Shown one piece after another: positions 55,112 through 64,000 of a DNA stretch of 64,000 nucleotides (position 1 is the first letter of the stretch; every line of letters starts with the position of its first letter). Position numbers and translations under genes: made by a program. This stretch comes from Polydactylus sextarius (taxonomy: Eukaryota; Chordata; Actinopteri; Polynemidae), in the NCBI GenBank assembly GCA_016801845.1, contig CM028924.1:10846825-10910824 (forward strand), in the 5' to 3' direction. The notes under the pieces were generated by a model. That model had not been told where the DNA came from. It ran no database searches and saw only the letters and a list, made by a program, of their open reading frames with translations.

Positions 55112-56038
55112 ATGACAAACTTCACACAGGTTTCGTATTTCATACTCACTGCTTATGTTAATAATGCATTTCTCAAACCTGTGTCTTTCATGATTGTCAT
55201 GTTGTTGTATGTTGCCATCATCTGTGCCAACTTGCTTCTGATAGTGATTATCTGTGTGAACAGAAGCTTACATGAACCTATGTACCTGTTCCTGTGCAGC
55301 CTGTTAGTAAATGAACTGTATGGTAGTACAGGGTTGTTTCCATTGCTCCTGGTTCAGATGCTTTCTGACATTCACACTGTTTCTGCTTTCTTTTGTTTCC
55401 TGCAGATTTACTGTGTGCATACTTATGGGACTGTTGAATATTTAAGCTTAGCCATCATGTCTTATGACAGATATCTGGCCATCTGTCATCCTCTGCAGTA
55501 TAACTCACATATGACATCCAGTAAGATCGCCTGGTTCATCGCTGTTGCATGGTCGGTTGGGATTTTAATATGTCTCATCATGATTTGTATAAGCTCATCA
55601 TTGCAGCTTTGTGGAAACACTATTCATAAACTTTACTGTGACAATTACTCTGTGGTGAAACTGTCCTGCTCTGACACAACTTTTCTCAACATAGCTGGAC
55701 TTGTGTCTTCTTTCAGTGCAGTTGTTTTTCCTTCAATTTTAATCTTATACACCTACGTGAGGATTATTAAGGTGTGTCTCAATGGATCTAAACAAACCAG
55801 ACACAAAGCCGTCAGTACCTGCACACCTCACCTGGCTTCTCTGCTCAACTTTACCTTAGGGGCAAGTTTTGAATTATTGCAGAGCAGGTTTAACATGAAC
55901 AATGTTCCTAATATGTTGCGAATATTTTTATCATTATATTTCTTGATATGTCAGCCGCTCTTTAACCCTTTAATTTATGGACTAAATCTATCTAAGATCT
56001 ATCTCATATTTAAAAGGCTGCTGGTTGCTGAGGCATAG
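55112..56038 (+). CDS. Olfactory receptor, single (MTNFTQ..NNAF type), intact
   Basis: 308 residues. NFT 3-5, LHEPMY 53-58, TM3 cysteine 95, MSYDRY 116-121, NPLIYG in TM7, tail KRLLVAEA. TM6 region reads TRHKAVSTCTPH: the conserved Q before KAVS is replaced by H, unlike every neighbour. TM4 (FIAVAWSVGILICLIMICI) and TM5 (AGLVSSFSAVVFPSILIL) are quite different from other members. This is an independent lineage in the cluster, not recently duplicated. Confidence 0.95.
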   Translation: MTNFTQVSYFILTAYVNNAFLKPVSFMIVMLLYVAIICANLLLIVIICVNRSLHEPMYLFLCSLLVNELYGSTGLFPLLLVQMLSDIHTVSAFFCFLQIYCVHTYGTVEYLSLAIMSYDRYLAICHPLQYNSHMTSSKIAWFIAVAWSVGILICLIMICISSSLQLCGNTIHKLYCDNYSVVKLSCSDTTFLNIAGLVSSFSAVVFPSILILYTYVRIIKVCLNGSKQTRHKAVSTCTPHLASLLNFTLGASFELLQSRFNMNNVPNMLRIFLSLYFLICQPLFNPLIYGLNLSKIYLIFKRLLVAEA

Positions 56039-56560
56039 TTAAACAGACCTTACACAGGATGAAAAAGAAAAATGTGAAAGTCATGGTTTCTTAGAAATTT
56101 TGAATATTCATCAAAAATTGATGTATTTATCTTTTTTCCATCACAACCAGACATTTTGAGAAAAGTGGTGTTAGGTATTAAACACTGGTACAAACTGAAA
56201 GGAAAAGTTGGTTCTTCATGATAATTGAACTGATATTGTTTCACTATGTCTCCTGAATATATTATTTTAAATAATACACATAATAGCAATTGTGTCAAAT
56301 ATAATCCAGTAATATCAGCTATGTCAAATCAAAGTCAGTCTGAATCTAGCGACTGCAGTAAAAGTAGTTGGATTATGTTTATGTTTAACAGTAAATGTAC
56401 AGGTTACAGTGTCAGAGAATAAAGGCTGCAACACAGAATCCAGATGAGCCTCTGTGTGTGTGTGTGTTCCCAACTGCTGTCTACATAAGAGGGGGTTATC
56501 CCAGAAGAGAGAACTAGCTTTGACCATGGAGAAAATTGATCTCCCGTGCTCCCCAACTAC
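56039..56560. other. 3' flank, nothing recognised
   Basis: Includes a short (TG)n at 56453-56467. No gene. Confidence 0.4.
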
Positions 56561-56926
56561 AGTCTGGAAACTGGACAGTACTAAAGGCTAACAAAATCCC
56601 AAATGATCCCACATAGCAGATGGAAACAATGCTGCTTCACATGTAAAAGTCTGATTTCAGATTTGCAAAATATTAACAGTTATTATACAGCTCTAAATCT
56701 TTTCTTTAATCAAACTAAATTGTAGTGTTTTGGTATAATAAACCCTATTTGCCAAAATTTGACTTTTCCAGTTTTAAACTCCCCAGTACCAATGGTGCAG
56801 CTGTGATTTTTGAAGCATTTGTAGCACAATTATTGAGAGGAATTCACTTGCCATGTGGAACCAGTTGATTTGACTTTATTGCTTTAAGTCATGTTAGAAA
56901 ATATCATCAAAATGTCATAGACATAA
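56561..56926. repeat. 366-bp direct repeat, first copy
   Basis: Same length as and nearly identical to 60254-60619. No coding potential, terminal repeats or recognised family. Each copy lies upstream of a clade III gene, and the two are separated by 3.7 kb including the 57533 gene. Confidence 0.85.
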
Positions 56927-56928
56927 CA

Positions 56929-57246
56929 GTAGAAAAACAGCAGGTATGGTAGCTATTCATCCCAGTCAGAATCTGCAACAAACTTGCACAACATGTTCTT
57001 TAAGGTCTGATTACATCTTTCAACTAAGCCATCGGTCTAAGCATGTAGTGTGGAGTGTGTCATCTGATTCCTGCAGCTCTTTGATATTGTGATATATGGT
57101 ATGGCAAAGGGGTTCTGAAGATCTCAGCAGGATGAGTGATGGTCAAAGTCCTGAATATGTTTAGAGGCTAAAACAGGTGCAAACATAATCAGTAAGTCAT
57201 TGGGTAACAGGTCATTAGTGTTTTGTTCCCCAATTGGTGGTTATTA
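56929..57246 (-). mobile_element. Fragments of the Gypsy-type element
   Basis: 56929-57046 matches the integrase segment 52994-53116, and 57150-57246 matches 53657-53754 (AATATGTTTAGAGGCTAAAA to CAATTGGTGGTTATTA). The intervening integrase part is replaced by unrelated sequence. Too short to encode anything. Confidence 0.75.
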
Positions 57247-57252
57247 CAAACA

Positions 57253-57330
57253 TGAGGTAATGTTGCTGCTGTGGGCGTCCTCAGAGATGAAAAGGTTAAA
57301 AGATACAGAAGCAGAGTTTCTTCTCAATTA
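57253..57330 (+). promoter_or_regulatory. Candidate OR promoter module
   Basis: ATGAGGTAATGTTGCTGCTG, GAAAAGGTTAAAAGATACAG, then AAGCAGAGTTTCTTCTCAA, 205-280 bases before the ATG at 57533. It begins only six bases after the Gypsy fragment. Confidence 0.5.
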
Positions 57331-57532
57331 GGAGGGACTCTCAGTGTCACTCCAACAACTGGATATTAGGATTCACACAATGTCATAAGCCATCTGTGAT
57401 TCTGTTGTTTCTGATCTCAGACTTACTGTGTCTGTCATGAAAACAGTGGTGAATTTGGGATTCTCTCACGAAGGTTTTTTTCATCATCTGGTTTGTGTCT
57501 TTAAACTGAATTCTGTTCATATGACGAGGATC

Positions 57533-58453
57533 ATGATGAATTCTTCACAGGTTTCATATTTCATTCTGGCTGCCTACTTTGACACTGGACATTTTAAATA
57601 TTTCTGTTTTATAATTGTCTTGTTGTTATATATAATAATAATCTTTGCCAACGTGCTTCTGATAGTGATTATCTGTATGAACAGAAACTTACATGAACCT
57701 ATGTACCTGTTCCTGTGCAGCCTGTTTGTAAATGAAGTGTATGGTAGTACAGGGGTGTTTCCATCCCTACTGCTTCACATCCTCTCTGACATTCACACTG
57801 TTTCTACTTCACTCTGTTTCCTGCAGATTTTCTGTGTTTACACTTATGTTTCTGCTGAATTTTTCAACTTAACCATAATGTCTTACGACAGATACCTTGC
57901 TATCTGCTGCCCTCTACAATATAATACACGTATGACACACAGTAAGATTTCAGTCCTTATTGCTATAACATGGTCCTATGCTGCAGTTGTATGTCTTATT
58001 CCAATAACACTGAGTTCTCCACTACAGCTGTGTGGAAACATCATTAACAAAGTTTACTGTGACAACTTCTCCATTGTCAGACTGTCCTGTACTGACACCA
58101 CAATCAATAACATCTATGGACTCTTTGGTACTTCGCTCGTAATCTTATCTTCTTTAACTTTAATCCTTTACTCCTACATGAAAATCTTCAAAGTGTGTTA
58201 CAGTGGATCCAGACAGACAAGACAGAAAGCTATCAGTACCTGCACACCTCACCTGGCTTCTCTTATCAACTTCTCTTTTGGAGCTTGTTTTGAAATATTA
58301 CAGAACAGATTTGATATGAGTAAAGATCCTAACAGCCTGAGAATATTTTTATCCCTGTACTGGCTCACATGTCAGCCTCTCCTTAATCCTGTACTGTACG
58401 GACTGAATTTGTCCAGTATCCGTGTCATTTGTAAAAGTCTGATTTTTTCTTGA
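57533..58453 (+). CDS. Olfactory receptor, clade III, intact
   Basis: 306 residues from MMNSSQ (57533). The frame is open upstream to an ATG at 57437 (and a GTG at 57428). NSS 3-5, LHEPMY 53-58, MSYDRY 116-121 followed by CCPLQYN (usually CHPLQYN), NPVLYG, tail KSLIFS. The TM6 stretch reads QKAISTCTPH instead of KAVSTC. More diverged than the minus-strand clade III genes, especially in TM4 (ITWSYAAVVCLIPITL). Confidence 0.93.
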   Translation: MMNSSQVSYFILAAYFDTGHFKYFCFIIVLLLYIIIIFANVLLIVIICMNRNLHEPMYLFLCSLFVNEVYGSTGVFPSLLLHILSDIHTVSTSLCFLQIFCVYTYVSAEFFNLTIMSYDRYLAICCPLQYNTRMTHSKISVLIAITWSYAAVVCLIPITLSSPLQLCGNIINKVYCDNFSIVRLSCTDTTINNIYGLFGTSLVILSSLTLILYSYMKIFKVCYSGSRQTRQKAISTCTPHLASLINFSFGACFEILQNRFDMSKDPNSLRIFLSLYWLTCQPLLNPVLYGLNLSSIRVICKSLIFS

Positions 58454-58782
58454 ATCTAATGAAGAAAGTTATTTGATTCACTTAGTTTGTGGAGGCAGCA
58501 TCACATTGTGTCAGTTTGAGAAATAACGTATGTGTATATTTAACTGTAGAAGGAAAAATAAATGTCAAAGTTCTTAAGATCACATGATTCTTTATTTTTC
58601 TTATAAGTTCACTGATGTAAGTTTTCCTTTCTTTATAAAGAGTTTTTCTGGATATAACAAGTGCAAAGGTGACCTGAATATTTCAACCTTATGTTTCTGA
58701 GGTCAGATTATTATCTTTGTTTGTTCACTCAGATGTATAGTTAAATATTGTATCTTCAGGTCTTGTGACTCAAAAGTCTAGT

Positions 58783-58862
58783 AGAAGATCTCAGTAGGAT
58801 GAGTGATGTTCAAAGTCCTGAATATGTTTAGAGGCTAAAACAGGCGCAAACATAATCAGTAA
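58783..58862 (-). mobile_element. Short copy of the Gypsy-flank segment
   Basis: GAAGATCTCAG-AGGATGAGTG and AATATGTTTAGAGGCTAAAA match 57115-57200. Third copy of this segment in the window (also 53657). It ends where the LINE 3' end begins. Confidence 0.7.
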
Positions 58863-58865
58863 TTA

Positions 58866-60252
58866 ATTCAATTTCAGTTCAATTTATTTTATTTGTATAG
58901 CGCCAGGTCATAAAAACATTTATCTCAAGGCACTTTACATAGAGAAACCCAACATTTCCACAATGAGCAAGCGCTTGGCGACAACAGAGAGGAAAAACTC
59001 CCTTTTAACAGGAAGAAACCTCCAGCAGAACCAGACTCAGAGTGGACGGTCTGATCTGCCTCGACCGGTTGGAGTGAAATGAAAACAGGGAAAAGAGAAA
59101 GAGAAGAGACAGAGGAAAGAGAGAGAGGAGGACGGGGGAGGGGGGAGGAAGAAAAAAGGGAGACCAGGAAGAGACAGTAGAGACTAGATGTTTACAAGTA
59201 GTTGTTAAAGTAAAATTATCATTACAATTAACATTACAATAATAATAATAATAATAATAATGATGATGATGATGATTTCGTCAAAGAATTGGAATCCAAC
59301 TGCTCTGGAGTCAGAACTACCCCCGAAAAAGAGAAGGAGGGTGGGAGCACAACTGTGAGGGAGAGCAGATGATGTTAATAATATGTAATATATTGATATA
59401 AAGACATGAAGTGTGAGGGAGAGACAGAGACGTGAGGAGTGAGGGACAGAGAGGAGCAGTGTATTGTCAGAGTCCCCCAGCAGTCTAATCCAGCTAGCAG
59501 CTTAACTAAAGGATGGTTCAGGCAGGCCCGTGTCCCACCTGGACCATCCTTAACTATAGGCTTTATCATAAAGGAAAGATTTTAGTCTAACCTTAAATGT
59601 AGAAAGGGTGTCTGCCTCCCGGACCCAAACTGGGAGCTGGTTCCATAAGAGAGGAGCCTGATAACTAAAGGCTCTACCTCCCATTCTGGTCTTAGAGACT
59701 CTAGGAACCACAAGTAAACCAGCAGTTTGTGATCGAAGTGATCTATTAGTATAATAAGGAACTATGAGTTCCTTAAGATATGATGGAGCCTGATCATTAA
59801 GGGTTTTATAGTCAAGCAAGAGGATTTTGAATTCAATTCTACATTTTAAAGGAAGCCAATGAAGAGCAGCCAATACAGGAGAAATATGATCTCTGGTCCT
59901 ACTTCCTGTAAGTACTTGTGCTGAACCATTCTGGATTAACTGAAGATTTTTGATGAATTTAATGGAACACCCTGATAGTAAAGAGTTACAGTTAGAGTCC
60001 GGTCTAGAGGTAACAAATACATGAATTAACTTTTCAGCATCCTTTATAGAAAGGATGCTTCTGATTTTTGCAATATTACGTAGGTGGAAAAAAGCTGTTC
60101 TAGAGACTTGTCTAATATGAGATACAAAGGATATGTCCTGATCAAAGATCATTCCAAGGTTCCTCACAGTAGAACTGGAGGCCAAAGTGATGCCATCCAG
60201 ATTATCTATGTGATGTGAAAATTATGTTCTGAGATGTTTAGGGCCAAGTCTG
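58866..60252 (-). mobile_element. 5'-truncated LINE with RT C-terminus and 3' UTR
   Basis: A minus-strand frame of at least 211 residues (60185-59550) reads NLGMIFDQDISFVSHIRQVS, LIHVFVTSRPDSNCNSLLSG, RDHISPVLAALHWLPLKCRI and AFSYQAPLLWNQLPVWVREA. This is the C-terminal part of fish LINE reverse transcriptases of the CR1/L2/Rex group. The remaining 680 bases are the 3' UTR, including TTTATTTGTATAGCGCC and the AACTCCCTTTTAACAGGAAG segment, with AAT and ATG repeats at 59239-59276 and a purine-rich tract at 59090-59160. The RT palm is truncated. It is the least decayed LINE here. Confidence 0.85.
59239..59276. repeat. (AAT)n-(ATG)n compound microsatellite
   Basis: Eight AAT units followed by five ATG units, within the LINE 3' UTR. 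Confidence 0.9.
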
Positions 60253-60253
60253 T

Positions 60254-60619
60254 AGTCTGGAAACCGGACAGTACTAAAGGCTAACAAAACCCCAAATGAT
60301 CCCACACAGCAGATGGAAACAATGCTGCTGCACATGTAAAAGTCTGATTTCAGATTTGCAAAATATTAACAGTTATTATACAGCTCCACATCTTTTCTTT
60401 AACCAAACTAAATTGTAGTGTTTTGGTATAATAAACCCTATTTGCTAAAATTTGACTTTTCCAGTTTTAAACTCCCCAGTACCAATGGTGCAGCTGTGAT
60501 TTTTTAAGCATTTGTAGCACAATTATTGAGAGGAATTCACTTGCCATGTGGAACCAGTTGATTTGACTTTGTTGCTTTAAGTCATGTTAGAAAATATTAT
60601 CAAAATGTCATAGACATAA
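60254..60619. repeat. 366-bp direct repeat, second copy
   Basis: Equal in length and almost identical to 56561-56926. It abuts the truncated 5' end of the LINE. Confidence 0.85.
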
Positions 60620-61415
60620 AACATCAAAAATATTATTATTATATCACTGTTAATCTACACATATCTAAGACGCTGGGAGCAGCAGGTCACTGTCTTGAGT
60701 GACATGTCATGAAAGTGTTGTGCAGCACAATTATTTACAAAATTTTATGCATTTCTGGCCTCACTTTTAGCATTGGGTCAGCTGAGCAGGAGTCAGAGTG
60801 AGATTTTGACAATACAAACGCACAATTAACAGTTTTTGAGGCAATTGGAAGATGGAAGATGGAGCTATAGTTTTGGTCTGCATAACAGCATAACAGTGTG
60901 AAAGGGAAACTCTGAAGTTGGGAGCTTGCAGATTATGTTTACAACTGGCTTACATAGGCAACTACCTTTCCTGAGAGTTTAATTTATAAATAAAGTTAGA
61001 TTGAGGTCAAATTTTACGTTAATGCTTCTACTGACTCTTGCTGCTCAATCCGTCACTACCTCCAGTGATGATGGGTGGTGTTTTCCCCCATGGCAAAATG
61101 TTATGGGCCCAGAATGGGGTCAACACAATGACAATGGGCCTAACAATGGGGAAGGAAATGTTTTGGGGGCCAGAAAGCAGCACCTTTAAAGCAGCTTAAA
61201 ACCAGCCCTGAATCAGTAGTCAGTTAATAAATGGCTAATTAATTTAACCTGCATGAAAACAAATGCAGATACATGGAAGGTCATGTCCTCAGAGACCTTA
61301 CAACTACAAAGGTCTAGTGACCACAGCCAAGACTGACTTCCAGTGCTGCTTCTGGACTTAATTAAGTTGTTCACTCTGTTGGCAACTGGCCCAGCTAAGA
61401 ACAGCAAACAGGATC
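60620..61415. other. Intergenic, nothing recognised
   Basis: No domain in any frame; short frames only. No repeat recognised. Confidence 0.4.
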
Positions 61416-61419
61416 ACCT

Positions 61420-61570
61420 CCCAGGTAGGGTTGCTGACCACAAGTCCATAAGTCCAGGGTATGAGGGTGAGTCTACCTTCACCATAGACAGCTTGTCGCC
61501 CATCAAAACCAGTTGGATGGTGTTGAACACACTGGAGATGTCAGTTTCAGACATCATTGCTCAAAGGCCT
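61420..61570 (-). mobile_element. LINE RT fragment
   Basis: Minus strand reads DISSVFNTIQLVLMGDKLSM, a degraded form of the FSSAFNTIQP fingers motif of jockey-superfamily LINEs. Surrounding sequence not alignable by eye. Confidence 0.5.
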
Positions 61571-61772
61571 GTCCAGGTGAGAGTACACTATCAGACATAG
61601 ACTAGTGTACATGTCAGATAGAAAGCATGAAACATCAGGTCAATTTGTGATTGACTCTTCACTTTTATAACTTTATTTTACTCCAAGCGGAATGGTTTGG
61701 AAAGCCATGAGAAGTTTAGCTTTCACCACTGCACATTTTGTACAACAATGTCTCTGAATTGCAACTGTGAAA

Positions 61773-61857
61773 GTGATGTAATGCTGTTGCTACTGGCGTT
61801 CCTGGATGTGAAAAGGTTAACAGCAGCTTTAAAAGAAGCAGAGCCTCAGCTCAGTTA
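61773..61857 (+). promoter_or_regulatory. Candidate OR promoter module
   Basis: GTGATGTAATGCTGTTGCTAC, TGAAAAGGTTAACAGCAG, CTTTAAAAGAAGCAGAG, then CTCAGCTCAG. 180-265 bases before the ATG at 62036. Confidence 0.5.
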
Positions 61858-62035
61858 AAAGAGACTTAGTCTCACTGCAACAATGTTATGAACCAACTGT
61901 GATTCTGTTATTTCTGATATCAGTCTTACACTGTCTGTCATGAAGACAGTGGTGAGTTTGGGATTCTCTCACAAAGGTTTTCTTCATCAGCTGGTTTGTG
62001 TCTTTAAACTGAATTCTGTTTATATGACGAGGATC

Positions 62036-62965
62036 ATGATGAATTCTTCGCAGGTTTCATTCTATTTCACTCTGGCTGCCTACTTTGACACTGGCTATTT
62101 TAAATATTTTTGTTTCTTTATTGTCTTGTTCTTATATATAATAATAATCTGTGCCAACGTGCTGCTGATAGTGATTATCTGTATGAACAGTAACTTACAT
62201 GAACCTATGTACCTGTACCTGTGCAGCCTGTTTGTAAATGAACTGTATGGTAGTACAGCGTTGTTTCCATCCCTGCTGTTTCATATCATTTCTGACATTC
62301 ACACTGTTTCTGCTTCACTCTGTTTCCTGCAGATTTTCTGCGTACATACATATGCTGTTGTACAATTTGTTAACTTAGCTGTCATGTCTTATGACAGATA
62401 CCTGGCAATTTGTCATCCTCTACAGTATAACATGAACATGACTCAACACAAGACAACCATACTCATTTCTCTAACATGGCTCTATCCTTTTATTACTATC
62501 AGTGTTTTGATTTCTCTCAGTGCTCCTTTACAGCTGTGTAGAAACGTCATCAACAAAGTTTACTGTGACAACTACTCCATTGTCAAACTGGCCTGTTATG
62601 ACATAACTGTCAACAACATCTACGGACTCATTTACACAGTGATCTCTGTCATCTTTCCTTTCATTTCAATCCTTTACACCTACATGAGAATCCTTAAAGT
62701 GTGTTACAGTGGATCCTCACAGACCAGACAGAAAGCTGTCAGTACCTGCACACCTCACTTGGCTTCTCTCATCAACTACACCTTTGGGGTTTGTTTTGAA
62801 ATCTTACAGAGCAGGTTTAATATGACACATGTTTCTAACATGTTGCGTATCTTTTTATCAGTGTACTGGTTGACCTGTCAGCCGCTCTTTAACCCTGTAG
62901 TGTACGGACTAAATATAACAAAAATCCGCATTACATGTAAAAGTGTCATCTTTGGTAAAATGTGA
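62036..62965 (+). CDS. Olfactory receptor, clade III, intact
   Basis: 309 residues from MMNSSQ (62036). The frame stays open to an ATG at 61940. One extra residue (SFYF for SYF) follows the start. NSS 3-5, LHEPMY, MSYDRY, KAVSTCTPH, NPVVYG, tail KSVIFGKM, as in the minus-strand clade III genes. LYLCSL replaces LFLCSL after LHEPMY, and SNLHEP replaces RNLHEP/RSLHEP: the arginine in intracellular loop 1 is missing. Otherwise complete. Confidence 0.93.
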   Translation: MMNSSQVSFYFTLAAYFDTGYFKYFCFFIVLFLYIIIICANVLLIVIICMNSNLHEPMYLYLCSLFVNELYGSTALFPSLLFHIISDIHTVSASLCFLQIFCVHTYAVVQFVNLAVMSYDRYLAICHPLQYNMNMTQHKTTILISLTWLYPFITISVLISLSAPLQLCRNVINKVYCDNYSIVKLACYDITVNNIYGLIYTVISVIFPFISILYTYMRILKVCYSGSSQTRQKAVSTCTPHLASLINYTFGVCFEILQSRFNMTHVSNMLRIFLSVYWLTCQPLFNPVVYGLNITKIRITCKSVIFGKM

Positions 62966-64000
62966 ACATTTACATTTTCTCCGACTGAATCTTCATGTTT
63001 TATGTTGGAATTTAATTCATCTGTGGACCTAGGATGTCATATGTTGCATATTTTTGCAAAAATCAAAGCTGCCATGTGTTTGAGATGTGAAGTCTAATAT
63101 ATTTACCAAGCTCCAATACTATATGAATATCTATGTGTTTTAACTGTGACCATAACCATATTTTATATAAAAGATTTGAGCAATTCTCTGATTGAAACTT
63201 TACATGTCATGTTTGTGTTGTATTTATCTGAGGCCAGAGGATGTTACATGTTGTATCCTAAACATCTAATATATTTACTTCTTATCTATAACCAAATGTA
63301 ATGATAAAAGGCTGTAGTATTTGAATAAAGAAATGTTTGTAATGGCCCTCCGCTTTAAATTCAATGTAATTATTATTGCACAATTCAAGCTAAACTATGG
63401 ATGACTGACAATAAAGATCTTTAAAATAGCCCAAAGGGAATTTCTTCAAACTTGACATTTTTACATTTTTACTCTAGTTAAACATAAAGTTTAACTAGAT
63501 TTTGGGGGTGAAAGGTCAGTGCAGACACATTCAGTGATTGGACAGGAACAAAGCAGCAGTCTGCAACAAACAGAGATTTTTGAGAGACATAACCAACATC
63601 ACCAACGTCAAAAGGGGCTAAATAATGAGAAAAACCAAACAAGGTCTAATCAAAACAGGACACAGACTGGTGATTTCAATCTAATGCGTATCTGTCCAGC
63701 AAAGACATCTTGGCTGTCACATGTAATTGTTCACCAAAAACATCTTATGCCTTATTAGTACTCATTAGTTGCTGCTCCCCTGTTGGTTGTAATAGTTAAT
63801 AGTAAATAGTCCACTTTTTTATTAATTGTAATCTATGGACATACGGAGACCAATTCAATAAGGAGGTACATCATTTCCCAAAAACCATCCCAACACAATC
63901 AGTAACTCACAAAATGATGGTACATTGGTTGGAGAAATTAACTCTTCTTTACATCTGCGTTGCTGTACTTTAGCATGTTCTTGGGATGTATAATGCTCAG
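62966..64000. other. 3' flank and intergenic, nothing recognised
   Basis: AT-rich, no gene, no identified repeat. The 79-codon frame at 63519 has no motif. Confidence 0.45.

Noticed and set aside
1..64000. CRISPR arrays, operons, bacterial-type elements
   Set aside because: No regularly spaced repeats; gene structure and repeats are those of a vertebrate nuclear genome.

Overview
The window looks like nuclear DNA of a teleost fish, probably a percomorph. It is AT-rich and full of decayed fish-type transposons (LINE, Ty3/Gypsy, hAT-like, SINE-like). It holds a dense cluster of intronless seven-transmembrane olfactory receptor (OR) genes. I count 15 intact OR reading frames and five broken or residual ORs. 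Every full-length frame carries the OR hallmarks: LHEPMY after TM1, a D-R-Y motif (M-S-Y/F-D-R-Y) at the end of TM3, KAVSTCTPH at TM6 and NP-x-x-YG in TM7. The receptors fall into three sequence groups plus two single genes. Clade I starts MTNFTQ or MMNFTQ (3863-4789, 7628-8554, 12279-13205, 21115-22044, 26937-27869, and the frameshifted 36564-37497). Clade II starts MRQRLIINSSQ (1076-2008, 17004-17936, 24490-25422). Clade III starts MMNSSQ (41943-42866, 46254-47180, 49532-50458, 57533-58453, 62036-62965). The singles are 31718-32647 and 55112-56038.

Layout: from 1 to about 28.8 kb the window repeats one theme, a clade II gene (+), a clade I gene or its remnant (-), then a clade I gene (+). 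The theme is complete in the first copy. In the second copy only the 3' end of the middle gene survives (19376-19416). In the third copy it is gone. Inside the first copy, a block of about 4 kb (solo LTR, clade I gene, OR fragment, AC repeat, LINE fragment) is tandemly duplicated (6637-10590 and 11186-15275). From 25.9 to 38.7 kb a clade I block is duplicated again around a minus-strand single gene. From 41.9 to 50.5 kb there are three clade III genes on the minus strand. From 51.4 to 53.7 kb lies a broken Gypsy-type element. From 55.1 to 63 kb there are three plus-strand ORs separated by LINE and Gypsy fragments.

Regulation: a conserved module of about 80 bp lies 130-550 bp upstream of nearly every OR start, on both strands and in all clades. 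It is a TAATGAG or GAGGTAAT element, then CTGCTG, then a TTTAAA-like stretch, then GAAGCAGAGTTTCAGCTCAG. It is the best candidate for the shared core promoter or first noncoding exon. The tandem pair 7628-8554 and 12279-13205 has lost this module by a clean deletion of about 145 bp and carries a solo LTR immediately upstream instead. Clade II genes also have a CTCF-like GCGCCCCCTG motif at the same upstream position.

Together the genes encode odorant-binding GPCRs expected in olfactory sensory neurons. The main interest is how the array grew: tandem and inverted duplication, gene conversion mosaics, and transposon insertions whose empty sites survive in paralogous copies. No non-OR gene is intact. 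A coiled-coil pseudogene (about 38990-39728) and a small relic at 22911-23279 are the only other protein-like sequences outside transposons.
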